A DNA stretch of 64,000 bases, taken from NCBI GenBank assembly GCA_031972475.1, contig DALYEP010000001.1:310001-374000 (forward strand), written 5' to 3'. Origin of the DNA: CAIQNR01 sp031972475. Its GTDB lineage: Bacteria; Babelota; Babeliae; Babelales; CAIQNR01. Under the pieces are notes generated by a model. It had not been told where the DNA came from. It did not search any database and saw nothing but the letters and a program-made list of their open reading frames with translations. The translations under genes were made by a program, and so were the position numbers. This document shows positions 1 to 7,866 of this stretch, piece after piece (position 1 is the first letter of the stretch; each line of letters begins with the position of its first letter).

Positions 1-193
1 CTTTGCTCCATGAAGACAATGAACACGTAATATCAGAACAAATATCAAATATATGACGTGCTCTATCTACAACCTTTTTTTCTACATTTTTTTCTTTTAA
101 AATTTTTTTATCTGACTTGCAAACAAAGGAAGGAGCATCTTCAGCATTTAAATAAACCAAAAAAAGCAATGGTATTAAAAACTTTTTATTCAT
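1..193 (-). CDS. secreted hypothetical protein, 3' end cut by window edge
   Basis: The reading frame opens with ATG overlapping the last 8 bases of mnmA (ATGAATAA junction) and stays open for 64 codons to the window edge. The first 17 residues (MNKKFLIPLLFLVYLNA) look like a signal peptide with cleavage after NA. The visible mature part is charged (K/E rich) and then carries two cysteines in DICSDITCSLSSW, which may form a disulfide. The overlap with mnmA suggests co-transcription. I do not recognise the family, and the C-terminus lies outside the window. Confidence 0.6.
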   Translation of the reverse strand, partial: MNKKFLIPLLFLVYLNAEDAPSFVCKSDKKILKEKNVEKKVVDRARHIFDICSDITCSLSSWSK

Positions 194-1259
194 TATTATC
201 CTTAATATGATCTTCACAAATAAGTGAAGATCCTATAACCAAGCCATCTTTATAAAAAACAGCAAATTGACCTGCTGCAATACCTTGATCTGAATTTTCT
301 AAGATAACTCTATAATATCCATTTTTTAAAGAATGCACTGTTGCATTATGCAATTGTTTACCATGTCTTATTTTCACCAAAACACTTTCTGGCAGTACTG
401 TTTCATTACACATAAGATCTTCTATTAAAAAAGAATTACGTTTTTTAGTTTGATCATAATAATGATTAGAGATAAAGACCGTATTAGTATGAGGATCTTT
501 AGAAACCACATACCATGGGCCATGAGAAAGCCCTAAACCTTGGCGTTGACCAATAGTATAAAACCAAAAACCATCGTGATCCGCCAAAATTCGACCAGTT
601 TCAAACTCTACAAGATGTCCTTTTTTGCTTCCAACATGATGTGCAATAAAATCTTTAAAAGTAATTTTTCCCAAAAAACAGAGCCCTTGAGAATCCTTAC
701 GATCTTTTGTTGGCAAATCAAAACTATGAGCAAGCTCACGAACATCTTGTTTATAATATTTATCTAATGGAAACAGTGCTTGAGATAATTGATCCTGAGA
801 AAGTCTGGCTAAAAAATACGTTTGATCTTTTATTGGATCAGGAACTTGATGTAAATAATAAATTCCATCTTTTTTTATAAGCCCTGCATAATGACCAGTT
901 GCTATTTTATCATATCCTGAACCAACAGCTTCTAAAAACGCTCCAAATTTAATCATAGGATTACAAAGCATATCAGGATTAGGCGTACGACCTTTTTTGA
1001 TCTCTTCAATCGTATAAGCTAAAATTCTATCTTTATACTCTTTTTGTAATGAAATAACTTCCAATGGAATTTTCAATTTTTCACATACAGCACGAGCATA
1101 CGATAGATCTTCTTCCCAAGGGCACTCTCCCAAATAAGAAAGTTCATCTTCAAGCCAAATTTTTAAATAAAAAGCGGTAATTTGATGCCCTTGCTGCTGC
1201 AATAAAGCCATTGCAACAGAACTATCAACACCACCAGAAAGTAACATTGCTATTTTCAT
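186..1259 (-). CDS. mnmA: tRNA-specific 2-thiouridylase MnmA
   Basis: MnmA transfers sulfur to U34 of tRNA-Lys, -Glu and -Gln, giving s2U at the wobble position. The PP-loop that adenylates the uracil is at residues 8-14 (SGGVDSS). The two active cysteines are C99 (in LCNPMIKF) and C194 (in SQGLCFLGK). ATGHYA and KDQTYFL are further family blocks. The length (357 aa) is normal. It acts in the cytosol and works on the same wobble base as MnmG, encoded elsewhere in this window. The gene overlaps a secreted-protein gene at its 3' end. No strong Shine-Dalgarno is seen upstream of the start. Confidence 0.96.
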   Translation of the reverse strand: MKIAMLLSGGVDSSVAMALLQQQGHQITAFYLKIWLEDELSYLGECPWEEDLSYARAVCEKLKIPLEVISLQKEYKDRILAYTIEEIKKGRTPNPDMLCNPMIKFGAFLEAVGSGYDKIATGHYAGLIKKDGIYYLHQVPDPIKDQTYFLARLSQDQLSQALFPLDKYYKQDVRELAHSFDLPTKDRKDSQGLCFLGKITFKDFIAHHVGSKKGHLVEFETGRILADHDGFWFYTIGQRQGLGLSHGPWYVVSKDPHTNTVFISNHYYDQTKKRNSFLIEDLMCNETVLPESVLVKIRHGKQLHNATVHSLKNGYYRVILENSDQGIAAGQFAVFYKDGLVIGSSLICEDHIKDNNE

Positions 1260-1304
1260 ATCTTTATAATCATTCGTATTAAAGCTTTAGGTTATAAAGA
1301 TAAT

Positions 1305-1332
1305 ATACATAAAAATTAATAATTTTATGTAT
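1305..1332. repeat. inverted repeat, possible weak terminator
   Basis: Perfect 10-bp arms (ATACATAAAA / TTTTATGTAT) flank an 8-base loop, between mnmA and the small secreted gene transcribed toward it. The stem is almost pure A+T. It could be a weak terminator for the secreted genes or an operator near the mnmA promoter. It has no U-tract as good as the other terminators in this window. Confidence 0.3.
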
Positions 1333-1343
1333 TAATCAAAATA

Positions 1344-1766
1344 CTAATTACTAAACAAAGGCTTAGATTCAAAAAATTGCCCTTCTTCTTTAAGAGCAGC
1401 AACCAATTCCTCTAAGGTATTATATCGAGGAAAGGGCTTTTTTTTATTTTTTAACATTTCTTCTCGCTCTTGCTTTCTTCGTTTTTCTTGTTCTTCCATT
1501 TTCTTTTTTATACATTCACAAACATCTTCGAATTCTTTGTTTTTAGCTAAAAACACCCGAAGGTTTGTTTCTTTCGCTTTTTTCACTTCACACATTATTC
1601 TACTTCTTGTCTTCCAAAGATCCTCTAGACTCATTTTTGCCAAACCATCCTTAAACTCTTCAGCTCTTGCAGATATACCTGCTTTACCTGCCTTAGTTTT
1701 AGATAGATCTGAACAAGAAGCACCATATATCATCCCCAAAAACAATACATATATTATTTTTTTCAT
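1344..1766 (-). CDS. small secreted hypothetical protein
   Basis: A 140-residue protein of unknown function. The first 18 residues (MKKIIYVLFLGMIYGASC) form a signal peptide. The cysteine could be lipidated, but the residues before it (GAS) are a poor lipobox. The mature part is highly charged and predicted helical, with a run rich in K, E and R (around 90-108) that looks like a coiled coil. A Shine-Dalgarno AGGGG precedes the ATG. Its 5' UTR and signal-peptide DNA nearly match those of the next gene upstream, while the mature parts are only weakly alike. It is probably an exported protein. Confidence 0.6.
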   Translation of the reverse strand: MKKIIYVLFLGMIYGASCSDLSKTKAGKAGISARAEEFKDGLAKMSLEDLWKTRSRIMCEVKKAKETNLRVFLAKNKEFEDVCECIKKKMEEQEKRRKQEREEMLKNKKKPFPRYNTLEELVAALKEEGQFFESKPLFSN

Positions 1767-1818
1767 AAAAACCCCTAAAACATTATTAGTAAAAAAAATT
1801 TATCAACTTTAAAATTTA

Positions 1819-2448
1819 CTATTTATTATCACTTTCTATATCACCTTCTTTATTATCTTGAGCAATCAAGGGAGAATTTACTAATGGTAAAGATTTAATA
1901 GATTCTAAAAGATGTTTCAATGCAGAATCATCTGCTTCAGAAGATACAGTTGTTATTGACTGCGTACGTTCTAAAGGTAAACGAACTCGAGGCCGAAATA
2001 CTCTTGCTTCTCTTGCTTTTGCTTTTGCTAATTCTTGTTCTTTTAATAACTCAAAATATTCATCCGAAGAGTCTGCATATTTAATTTTTAACAATATTCT
2101 TTCTTTTTTTCTTTGAAGTTTATTGGAAGCTATCATTTGATCAATTTTTTTTAATTTCTCTTTTTCCTGATCAATCCTTACACTATCTTCTAAGTGTCTT
2201 AAAAGATTTTTTATAAAACGCCTTTTACTAAAAAGTTCTTCCATAGATTTTTCTGAACTAAAATTAACAGGCTCTCCAAAAGACTGACCTGAAGACTGAT
2301 CACCAAAATAAACACAGCCACCATTAGCTTCAACTTCTTTAATTTCAGCTTTTTTAGATTGCACAATTTTAATATCTAATGGGTTAAGATCTAAACCACA
2401 AACACCATGCGTCATACCCAAAAATAATACATATATTATTTTTTTCAT
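1819..2448 (-). CDS. secreted hypothetical protein, paralogous 5' end
   Basis: A 209-residue exported protein of unknown function. I chose the ATG that starts MKKIIYVLFLGM because GAGGG lies 5 bases before it; the frame is open a few codons further. The signal peptide is followed by a mature region with helical, K/E-rich segments (about 90-150) and a proline/arginine stretch. The signal-peptide region is almost identical to that of its downstream neighbour. The mature parts share only a faint S-(L/M)-E-(D/E)-L block, so this is either an old tandem duplication or a shared export cassette on different cargo. Confidence 0.6.
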   Translation of the reverse strand: MKKIIYVLFLGMTHGVCGLDLNPLDIKIVQSKKAEIKEVEANGGCVYFGDQSSGQSFGEPVNFSSEKSMEELFSKRRFIKNLLRHLEDSVRIDQEKEKLKKIDQMIASNKLQRKKERILLKIKYADSSDEYFELLKEQELAKAKAREARVFRPRVRLPLERTQSITTVSSEADDSALKHLLESIKSLPLVNSPLIAQDNKEGDIESDNK

Positions 2449-2652
2449 AAAAACCCTCACATCATAATTAGAATAATTTATTAAATAAAAGCAGTTATTA
2501 TATATAATAATATTTTTAAAAAAATTATCAAATAGGATTTATACTGATTGTTTTTATTAATATTTAAACCACATTTAAAAAAAACTAATTTTGCTGTATT
2601 ATTAGGCTTATATAATTTAAAAAAGATATTTCAAAAAAAGAAAGATATATAA

Positions 2653-4284
2653 ATGACCTTATCAAACCTAAAAAATATTTTTGTAGCTGCAATACAAAAA
2701 ATATCCAACCTCAACGAAATTCCCGCTTTTGAGTTTATTTTAAACACCGATGAGCAAAAACAACAATTTGGAGATATTACAACTAATGGAGCTATGATTA
2801 TAGCAAAAAAATTGGGCAAAAAACCCCGTGAATTAGCTCAACTTATAATTAACGAAATAAATGACACCCAAATAGAAAAAATAGAAATTGCAGGACCTGG
2901 GTTTATAAATATTTTTTTAACTCAAAAAACATTGCAATTAATAGCTCAAGATCTTTTTATTAAAAAAGACTCTTACTTTAAAATTAAAGACCTTACAACC
3001 TCTTATAATATAGAATTTGTAAGCGCTAACCCAACAGGGCCGCTCCATTTTGGACATGGCAGAGGAGGCATTATTGGAGATGTTCTTGCTAATGTTTTAA
3101 TATTTTTAGGATATAACGTATCAAAAGAACATTATGTAAACGATGCAGGATCTCAAATTAATAAGCTTGGAGCATCACTTAAAATTCGCTGCCAACAACA
3201 AGAAGGTCTACCTGTTGAATTACCAGAAGATGCATATCATGGACAATACCTCATAGATCTTGCCCAAAAATGTCTTGAAGAACATCCTGACGCACTAGCT
3301 CAAGATGATAATTTTTTTATGTCATATGCATATACTCACATGCTCAAAGGACTTCAAAAAACAACGAGCGATTATGGAATTACATTTGACACATGGTTTT
3401 CTGAAAAAACACTTCATACTCAAGCAATTGAAGATGCTATCAATCAACTAAAAAAGAATGGTAAAACATATGAACAAGATGGAGCTTTATGGTTTAAATC
3501 TACCGAATATGGCGATGACAAAGATCGCGTTCTTAAAAAAGCAGATGGTGCATATACTTACGCAGCGGCAGATGCAGCCTATATGCTCAGTAAAACAGAT
3601 CGTGGATTTAATTATTTAATTTTTATTCTTGGCCAAGATCACCACAGCTACCCAAAACGTCTTAACGGTATAAGGCAAGCGTTAGGCCTCAATCATATTA
3701 AGCTAGACTGTATTTTATACCAACTTGTTTCTATGAAAGAAGATAATCAACGCATAAGAATGTCTAAAAGAGCTGGAGCTATCATCTCCCTACAAGACAT
3801 TATCGACACTGTAGGAACAGATGTAGCTCGATTCTTTTACCTCAATCGCAAAGCAGACGCTCACCTTGAATTTAATCTTGACCTCGCATTAGAAAAAACA
3901 CAGGAAAATCCTGTCTATTATTTGCAATATGCCTATGTTAGAACTCATGCAATCTTAAAAAAAGCCGCCGAATATAATGAATTCAGGACAATTAACCAGA
4001 CAGACAGTGAGCACCTTACAAAAGAAGAAACGCTTATTATTAAAAAGCTTGCAAGTTTAGAAAGTTTATTAATTGATATATCTAAAAATTATCAAGTCCA
4101 TTTACTTACTTATTATCTTTTAGAACTTTCTCATCTTTTTCATAATTATTATCATCACAATAAAGTCATAGAACCTCTCTCTTTAGATCAAAGTCGTGGA
4201 AGACTTTTATTAACAACTCTTGTAAAAGAAATGTTTGAGCGTTGCTTTAATATAATTGGAATTTCGTTACCAGAAAAAATGTAA
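2653..4284 (+). CDS. argS: arginyl-tRNA synthetase
   Basis: Class I ArgRS charging tRNA-Arg; two tRNA-Arg genes lie in this window. The N-terminal Add-1 domain covers about residues 1-110. The HIGH-type motif is HFGHGRG after the NPTGPL block. A KMSKS-like loop is seen as MSKRAG. The C-terminal helical domain carries the DALR-type anticodon-binding features (YYLQYAYVRTHAIL). The length (543 aa) is slightly short but complete. The start has only a weak purine-rich leader, and a TATAAT-like box lies about 40 bases upstream. It stands alone and is not in an obvious operon. Confidence 0.95.
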   Translation: MTLSNLKNIFVAAIQKISNLNEIPAFEFILNTDEQKQQFGDITTNGAMIIAKKLGKKPRELAQLIINEINDTQIEKIEIAGPGFINIFLTQKTLQLIAQDLFIKKDSYFKIKDLTTSYNIEFVSANPTGPLHFGHGRGGIIGDVLANVLIFLGYNVSKEHYVNDAGSQINKLGASLKIRCQQQEGLPVELPEDAYHGQYLIDLAQKCLEEHPDALAQDDNFFMSYAYTHMLKGLQKTTSDYGITFDTWFSEKTLHTQAIEDAINQLKKNGKTYEQDGALWFKSTEYGDDKDRVLKKADGAYTYAAADAAYMLSKTDRGFNYLIFILGQDHHSYPKRLNGIRQALGLNHIKLDCILYQLVSMKEDNQRIRMSKRAGAIISLQDIIDTVGTDVARFFYLNRKADAHLEFNLDLALEKTQENPVYYLQYAYVRTHAILKKAAEYNEFRTINQTDSEHLTKEETLIIKKLASLESLLIDISKNYQVHLLTYYLLELSHLFHNYYHHNKVIEPLSLDQSRGRLLLTTLVKEMFERCFNIIGISLPEKM

Positions 4285-4312
4285 TTCTATTTAATAAAAA
4301 TAAAAAATTAAT

Positions 4313-4342
4313 TTGACATACTATACAACCAACAAATACACT
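4313..4342 (+). promoter_or_regulatory. candidate sigma-70 promoter
   Basis: TTGACA (perfect -35) is followed after 18 bases by TACACT (4 of 6 matches to the -10). It lies about 45 bases before the start of the secreted hypothetical gene downstream of argS, which otherwise has no leader signals. Confidence 0.4.
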
Positions 4343-4385
4343 TCTAATTCGAAATATAATTAAACTATTTTAAATAGATTGCATA

Positions 4386-5039
4386 ATGGAAAAAAACAAA
4401 ATATTACTTTTAGCATTAACGTCTTTGTTTATCTCTTCTAACGATTCAATAAAAAATTTAACCAAAGAAGAAACAACCCCAGAAATAGAAGCTGAAGCAT
4501 TAAAAAAACGAGAAGAAAAACTTGCAAGTGTTAAATTCATTGAAGCAATATTGGCATCAAGAGGACCGGTACAAAGAACAAAAAGACTTAAAATAACCGA
4601 ATATAAACAACCACTTAGTACTGAAAGAAGCGGTTTTCCACGTTTAGCTAGCGACGAATTATTAAGAAAAGTTTTAATAAAAAATGCAGAAAGAGCACAA
4701 AAAGAAATAGAACAAAAAGAAATAGAACAAATAAAAAAACTAGAACGAGCAAAATTAATACTATTTAATAACTTTAAGCAATTAGAAACTTCTTCAATTG
4801 AAGAAGTTCTCAAAATTTTGTATCCAGAAAATAAAAGTTTAGAGCAAATAAAAACTGTAACAACTAATTTAAAAAAACTTATCAATTCGGATAATTTTTT
4901 GAGCGAAACCTTAGAACACCAAAAAACAAGAGCTTTAATTTTACTCATCACAATTAAAAGATTAGAAAAAGACCGTACAACTCTTGATATAAATCCAAAA
5001 ACTATTTTTGATATTTTAAAAGAAATAAAGAGCGAATAA
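4386..5039 (+). CDS. secreted coiled-coil hypothetical protein
   Basis: A 217-residue protein of unknown function. The first ~19 residues are a hydrophobic signal-like segment (MEKNKILLLALTSLFISS). The rest is rich in E, K and L and predicted helical, with a direct repeat KEIEQKEIEQ near residue 108 that is also visible in the DNA. No Shine-Dalgarno is apparent before the ATG, so translation may depend on a short leader from the promoter just upstream. I see no enzyme motif. It may be a periplasmic or exported structural protein. Confidence 0.5.
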   Translation: MEKNKILLLALTSLFISSNDSIKNLTKEETTPEIEAEALKKREEKLASVKFIEAILASRGPVQRTKRLKITEYKQPLSTERSGFPRLASDELLRKVLIKNAERAQKEIEQKEIEQIKKLERAKLILFNNFKQLETSSIEEVLKILYPENKSLEQIKTVTTNLKKLINSDNFLSETLEHQKTRALILLITIKRLEKDRTTLDINPKTIFDILKEIKSE

Positions 5040-5057
5040 TAATTTTCAAGAAAATTG

Positions 5058-5087
5058 TTGAAACCTAAAGCTAAAATAATATATAAT
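5058..5087 (+). promoter_or_regulatory. candidate sigma-70 promoter
   Basis: TTGAAA and TATAAT are separated by 18 bases. The site lies 40 bases upstream of the GTG start of the next secreted-protein gene. The match to consensus is good. Confidence 0.5.
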
Positions 5088-5126
5088 TACTACTTGAATT
5101 TAGTTTTATAAAAAAAGGAGTTCGTA

Positions 5127-6239
5127 GTGAAAAGAATATATCTAGCCTTAGCAGCTTTAAGCTTATCTTTTGGAGCAAAAGCCACTTCTCAATTAAAACA
5201 AGAGATAATTGATACCATTGGCTTTCCAATGACAAAAATAACTTTAAATGGCACTGGACTTTATATAGGAAAAGCTGGATTTATAAGAATAATTGAAACA
5301 CCCCTAGAAAAAAATAAAATTCTTCGTGTATTTGGTAAAAATAAAAGTAATGATCTTTATATAGAAATATCAAAATCTCCTCTTGCGTCAATCAATTCGG
5401 ACAAAGAAATTACTTTAAAAATGACTAAAAAAGATCTTGGAAATAGTAGTTTTAAATATTCGGGAACAGCGCAATTATCAAATTTATTTACTGCAACATT
5501 AACCAAAAAAAATGGCAAGGAAAAAAATGTTCTTATTGAAAAAATAGATACACTTATAAATAAGCCATTAAAAAGCCTTCTTAATCCATCATCTGAAAAA
5601 AAATTGGGCAAAGAAAACAAACCTACTCAAAATCAAAATATACAAGAAATAGCTCCTCTTAAAATTGAAGACCAAACACTTGATGATGAAAATGACTTTA
5701 CTGAAGCAGAAACCAATTCAACTGAAAGTAAACAAGATATAATAACTACGTCATCTCAAACGCCATCTTCTGTTAATAGTTCTATAAAAGAAATATACTC
5801 AGCAATACCTCCACTTCCTAATACACAACCAACTAAAATAGTTAATAGTATCATTGACGGAAACAAAATCTTACTTCCAACATTTGGAGGCGATCAGATG
5901 TATGATGAAACACTCATAGATTCTGCAGAACTTGATTCACGGAAAGGTGGAATTTATCTTTATTATAATGGCGGATCAATTAGAAAAAATAATGCAAATC
6001 GCGATGACTTTGTATTTTTTGACCCAGCATCTAACACTTATTTAGCGTGGGGAGCAGGACTTAAGGAATTTACAGATCAAGCAGAAAAAAACTTTTATGA
6101 TACAAGTAGAATACCCAAAACTCTAACTGTTTGCCTAAAATCATATTTACCAAAAGAATCTACAGCAGTAGACACTTTTACACCAAAAAGAGAAATTCGT
6201 GGTATTGAAGAAGTACAAGGATACAAGTCGGTTAATTAA
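5127..6239 (+). CDS. secreted hypothetical protein with acidic linker
   Basis: A 370-residue protein of unknown function. It starts with GTG, supported by AAGGAG exactly 6 bases upstream. Residues 1-20 form a signal peptide ending at the AKA cleavage site. The first ~140 residues look beta-rich. Residues ~160-230 are a low-complexity S/T/E/D/Q linker. The last ~120 residues form a second globular part with a GGIYLYYNGGS block and aromatic-rich strands. The two-domain layout joined by a flexible linker suggests an exported binding protein. It has its own promoter and terminator, so it is a single-gene unit. Confidence 0.6.
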   Translation: MKRIYLALAALSLSFGAKATSQLKQEIIDTIGFPMTKITLNGTGLYIGKAGFIRIIETPLEKNKILRVFGKNKSNDLYIEISKSPLASINSDKEITLKMTKKDLGNSSFKYSGTAQLSNLFTATLTKKNGKEKNVLIEKIDTLINKPLKSLLNPSSEKKLGKENKPTQNQNIQEIAPLKIEDQTLDDENDFTEAETNSTESKQDIITTSSQTPSSVNSSIKEIYSAIPPLPNTQPTKIVNSIIDGNKILLPTFGGDQMYDETLIDSAELDSRKGGIYLYYNGGSIRKNNANRDDFVFFDPASNTYLAWGAGLKEFTDQAEKNFYDTSRIPKTLTVCLKSYLPKESTAVDTFTPKREIRGIEEVQGYKSVN

Positions 6240-6255
6240 ATAAATTTTTAATATT

Positions 6256-6294
6256 AATAAATAAGGGCTGCAGATAGTGCGGCCCTTATTTATT
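6256..6294 (+). terminator. Rho-independent terminator
   Basis: Perfect 13-bp arms AATAAATAAGGGC / GCCCTTATTTATT extend by three more pairs (one G-U) around a 7-base loop. The stem lies directly after the secreted-protein gene. Its symmetric A/T flanks would let it act in both directions. Confidence 0.85.
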
Positions 6295-6388
6295 AGAGAA
6301 ATTGCCAATTTTAATGATTCTGGCAAACTAAAAGCAATTTAAAATTACAACTCTTTATTATGATACTATGAAAGGTCAGGAGTTTTAT

Positions 6389-6985
6389 ATGTCTAAAGTA
6401 AGCTTAGAAGATATACAAAAATTACGTAACACAACAAGCATGGGCATGCTTGATTGCAAAAAAGCACTCGAAGAAGCTGCCGGTGATATGGATAGAGCAA
6501 TCGAATTACTTCGCAAAAAAGGCGCTTCTGTTGCTGCAAAACGTGGAGAAAATCAAACAGCTCAAGGATACGTGCACGCTTATATTCATCCAGGAGCTAC
6601 TATTGGTGTAATGGTAGAACTTAACTGCGAAACAGACTTTGTTGCTCGTAATGATGATTTTAAAAAACTAGCTTCTGACGTTTGTATGCACATTGCTGCA
6701 ATGAAACCTCGCTATTTAAGCCCAGAAGAAGTTGATCAAACATGGCTTTCCAAAGAAAAAGCTTTAATGACAGAACAACTTACTGAAGAAGGCAAAAAGC
6801 CTGAATTTATGGAAAAAATTATTGAAGGCAAAGTACAAAAACTTTACGCTGACGTTTGTTTATTACAACAAAAATTTGTAAAGAATGACAAACTTACCGT
6901 CCAAGAACTTGTTAATGAAGTAATTGGTAAAATGGGTGAAAATGTAAAGATTAAACGTTTTGCTCGTTTTGAAATTGGTGGTTAA
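6389..6985 (+). CDS. tsf: elongation factor Ts
   Basis: EF-Ts is the guanine-nucleotide exchange factor for EF-Tu. I chose the ATG for MSKVSLEDIQK because CAGGAG lies 6 bases upstream; an in-frame ATG seven codons earlier lacks such a site. The N-terminal UBA-like part has LRNTTSMGMLDCKKAL. The core contains ELNCETDFVARNDDF, which contacts EF-Tu. At 198 residues it is the short single-core form. The usual upstream partner rpsB is absent here, and tsf is followed 21 bases later by frr. Confidence 0.95.
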   Translation: MSKVSLEDIQKLRNTTSMGMLDCKKALEEAAGDMDRAIELLRKKGASVAAKRGENQTAQGYVHAYIHPGATIGVMVELNCETDFVARNDDFKKLASDVCMHIAAMKPRYLSPEEVDQTWLSKEKALMTEQLTEEGKKPEFMEKIIEGKVQKLYADVCLLQQKFVKNDKLTVQELVNEVIGKMGENVKIKRFARFEIGG

Positions 6986-7006
6986 TTAAAGTAAATTGGA
7001 GCTACT

Positions 7007-7594
7007 ATGGCAGAAATTATTCTTACAGAAGGCATTCAAAGTACATTAGAAAATCCTGTTAATGAAGAAATGACAAAAAGCCTTAAGCATTTTGAACATG
7101 AATTAACTTCTATTCGTACAGGCAGAGCACACCCTTCTATGGTTGATAGCATTAAAGTTTCTTGTTATGCAGGAACAACAGAACTTGCTTTAAAAAACCT
7201 TGCTAGCATAACCATTCCTGACGCTCGATTGATTATTATTCAACCATATGATCAATCAACAATTATGGATATTGAACGTGCACTTAAAGAATCTGATTTA
7301 GGCGTAACACCCCAAACAGATGGTCAAACAATTCGTATAGTACTTGCTGATATGAGTGTTGCTCGACGAGACGAACTCAAAAAAATACTTGCTAAAAAAA
7401 CTGAAGATTGCCGCGTAAGCATTAGAAATATTCGCAAATACTACAATAATTTGATTCGTGACACTCAAAAAGAAAAAGAAATATCGGAAGATTTTGCAAA
7501 AAGGCTTGAAGATATTTTACAAAAAACAACTGATAAATTTATAAAACAAGTTGATCAACTTTCTGAAAAAAAAGAAGCTGATTTAAAAGGTTAA
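7007..7594 (+). CDS. frr: ribosome recycling factor
   Basis: RRF splits post-termination ribosomes together with EF-G. The hallmark block SIRTGRAHPSMVDSIKV is present, as is the domain II segment LASITIPDARLIIIQPYD. The helical bundle returns at the C-terminus with ARRDELKKILAKKTED and IRNIRKYYNN. The N-terminus is about ten residues longer than usual (195 aa in total). TGGAG precedes the ATG. It is co-transcribed with tsf; pyrH, often found between these two genes in bacteria, is missing. Confidence 0.95.
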   Translation: MAEIILTEGIQSTLENPVNEEMTKSLKHFEHELTSIRTGRAHPSMVDSIKVSCYAGTTELALKNLASITIPDARLIIIQPYDQSTIMDIERALKESDLGVTPQTDGQTIRIVLADMSVARRDELKKILAKKTEDCRVSIRNIRKYYNNLIRDTQKEKEISEDFAKRLEDILQKTTDKFIKQVDQLSEKKEADLKG

Positions 7595-7613
7595 TAAATA
7601 TTTTATTTGATGT

Positions 7614-7641
7614 TTTACTTTCTGTTACACTTTGATACACT
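7614..7641 (+). promoter_or_regulatory. candidate promoter for tRNA pair
   Basis: TTTACT and TACACT with a 16-base spacer, 33 bases upstream of tRNA-Lys. Match quality is moderate. It could drive the two tRNAs and the following genes. Confidence 0.35.
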
Positions 7642-7673
7642 AGTAATCTGAAAATTGTAGCTGGTAGGTAATT

Positions 7674-7749
7674 GGGTCGTTAGCTCAATTGGTAGAGCAT
7701 CAGACTCTTAATCTGCAGGTTGTTGGTTCGATTCCAACACGACCCACCA
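7674..7749 (+). tRNA. tRNA-Lys (CTT)
   Basis: Acceptor stem GGGTCGT pairs with ACGACCC. The D-arm is GCTC...GAGC, the anticodon loop CTCTTAA gives CTT, and the T-loop is TTCGATT. The 3' CCA is encoded. The outermost pair of the anticodon stem is mismatched (T-C). Confidence 0.95.
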
Positions 7750-7760
7750 GAAAAGATTGT

Positions 7761-7845
7761 GCGAGAGTGGCGAAACTGGTAGACGCGCTGGACTTAGGAT
7801 CCAGTTCCTTACGGAGTGGGGGTTCGAGTCCCTTCTCTCGCACCA
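7761..7845 (+). tRNA. tRNA-Leu (TAG)
   Basis: Acceptor stem GCGAGAG pairs with CTCTCGC. The anticodon loop CTTAGGA reads TAG. There is a long type-II variable arm and an encoded CCA. It starts 11 bases after tRNA-Lys, so both are probably one transcript. Confidence 0.95.
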
Positions 7846-7866
7846 GATTTTCAAAGGAGTAGTAGA

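Noticed and set aside
7816..7866. Upstream start of the trigger-factor-like gene inside tRNA-Leu
   Set aside because: AAGGAG lies before the later ATG, and the earlier start would place coding sequence in the tRNA.
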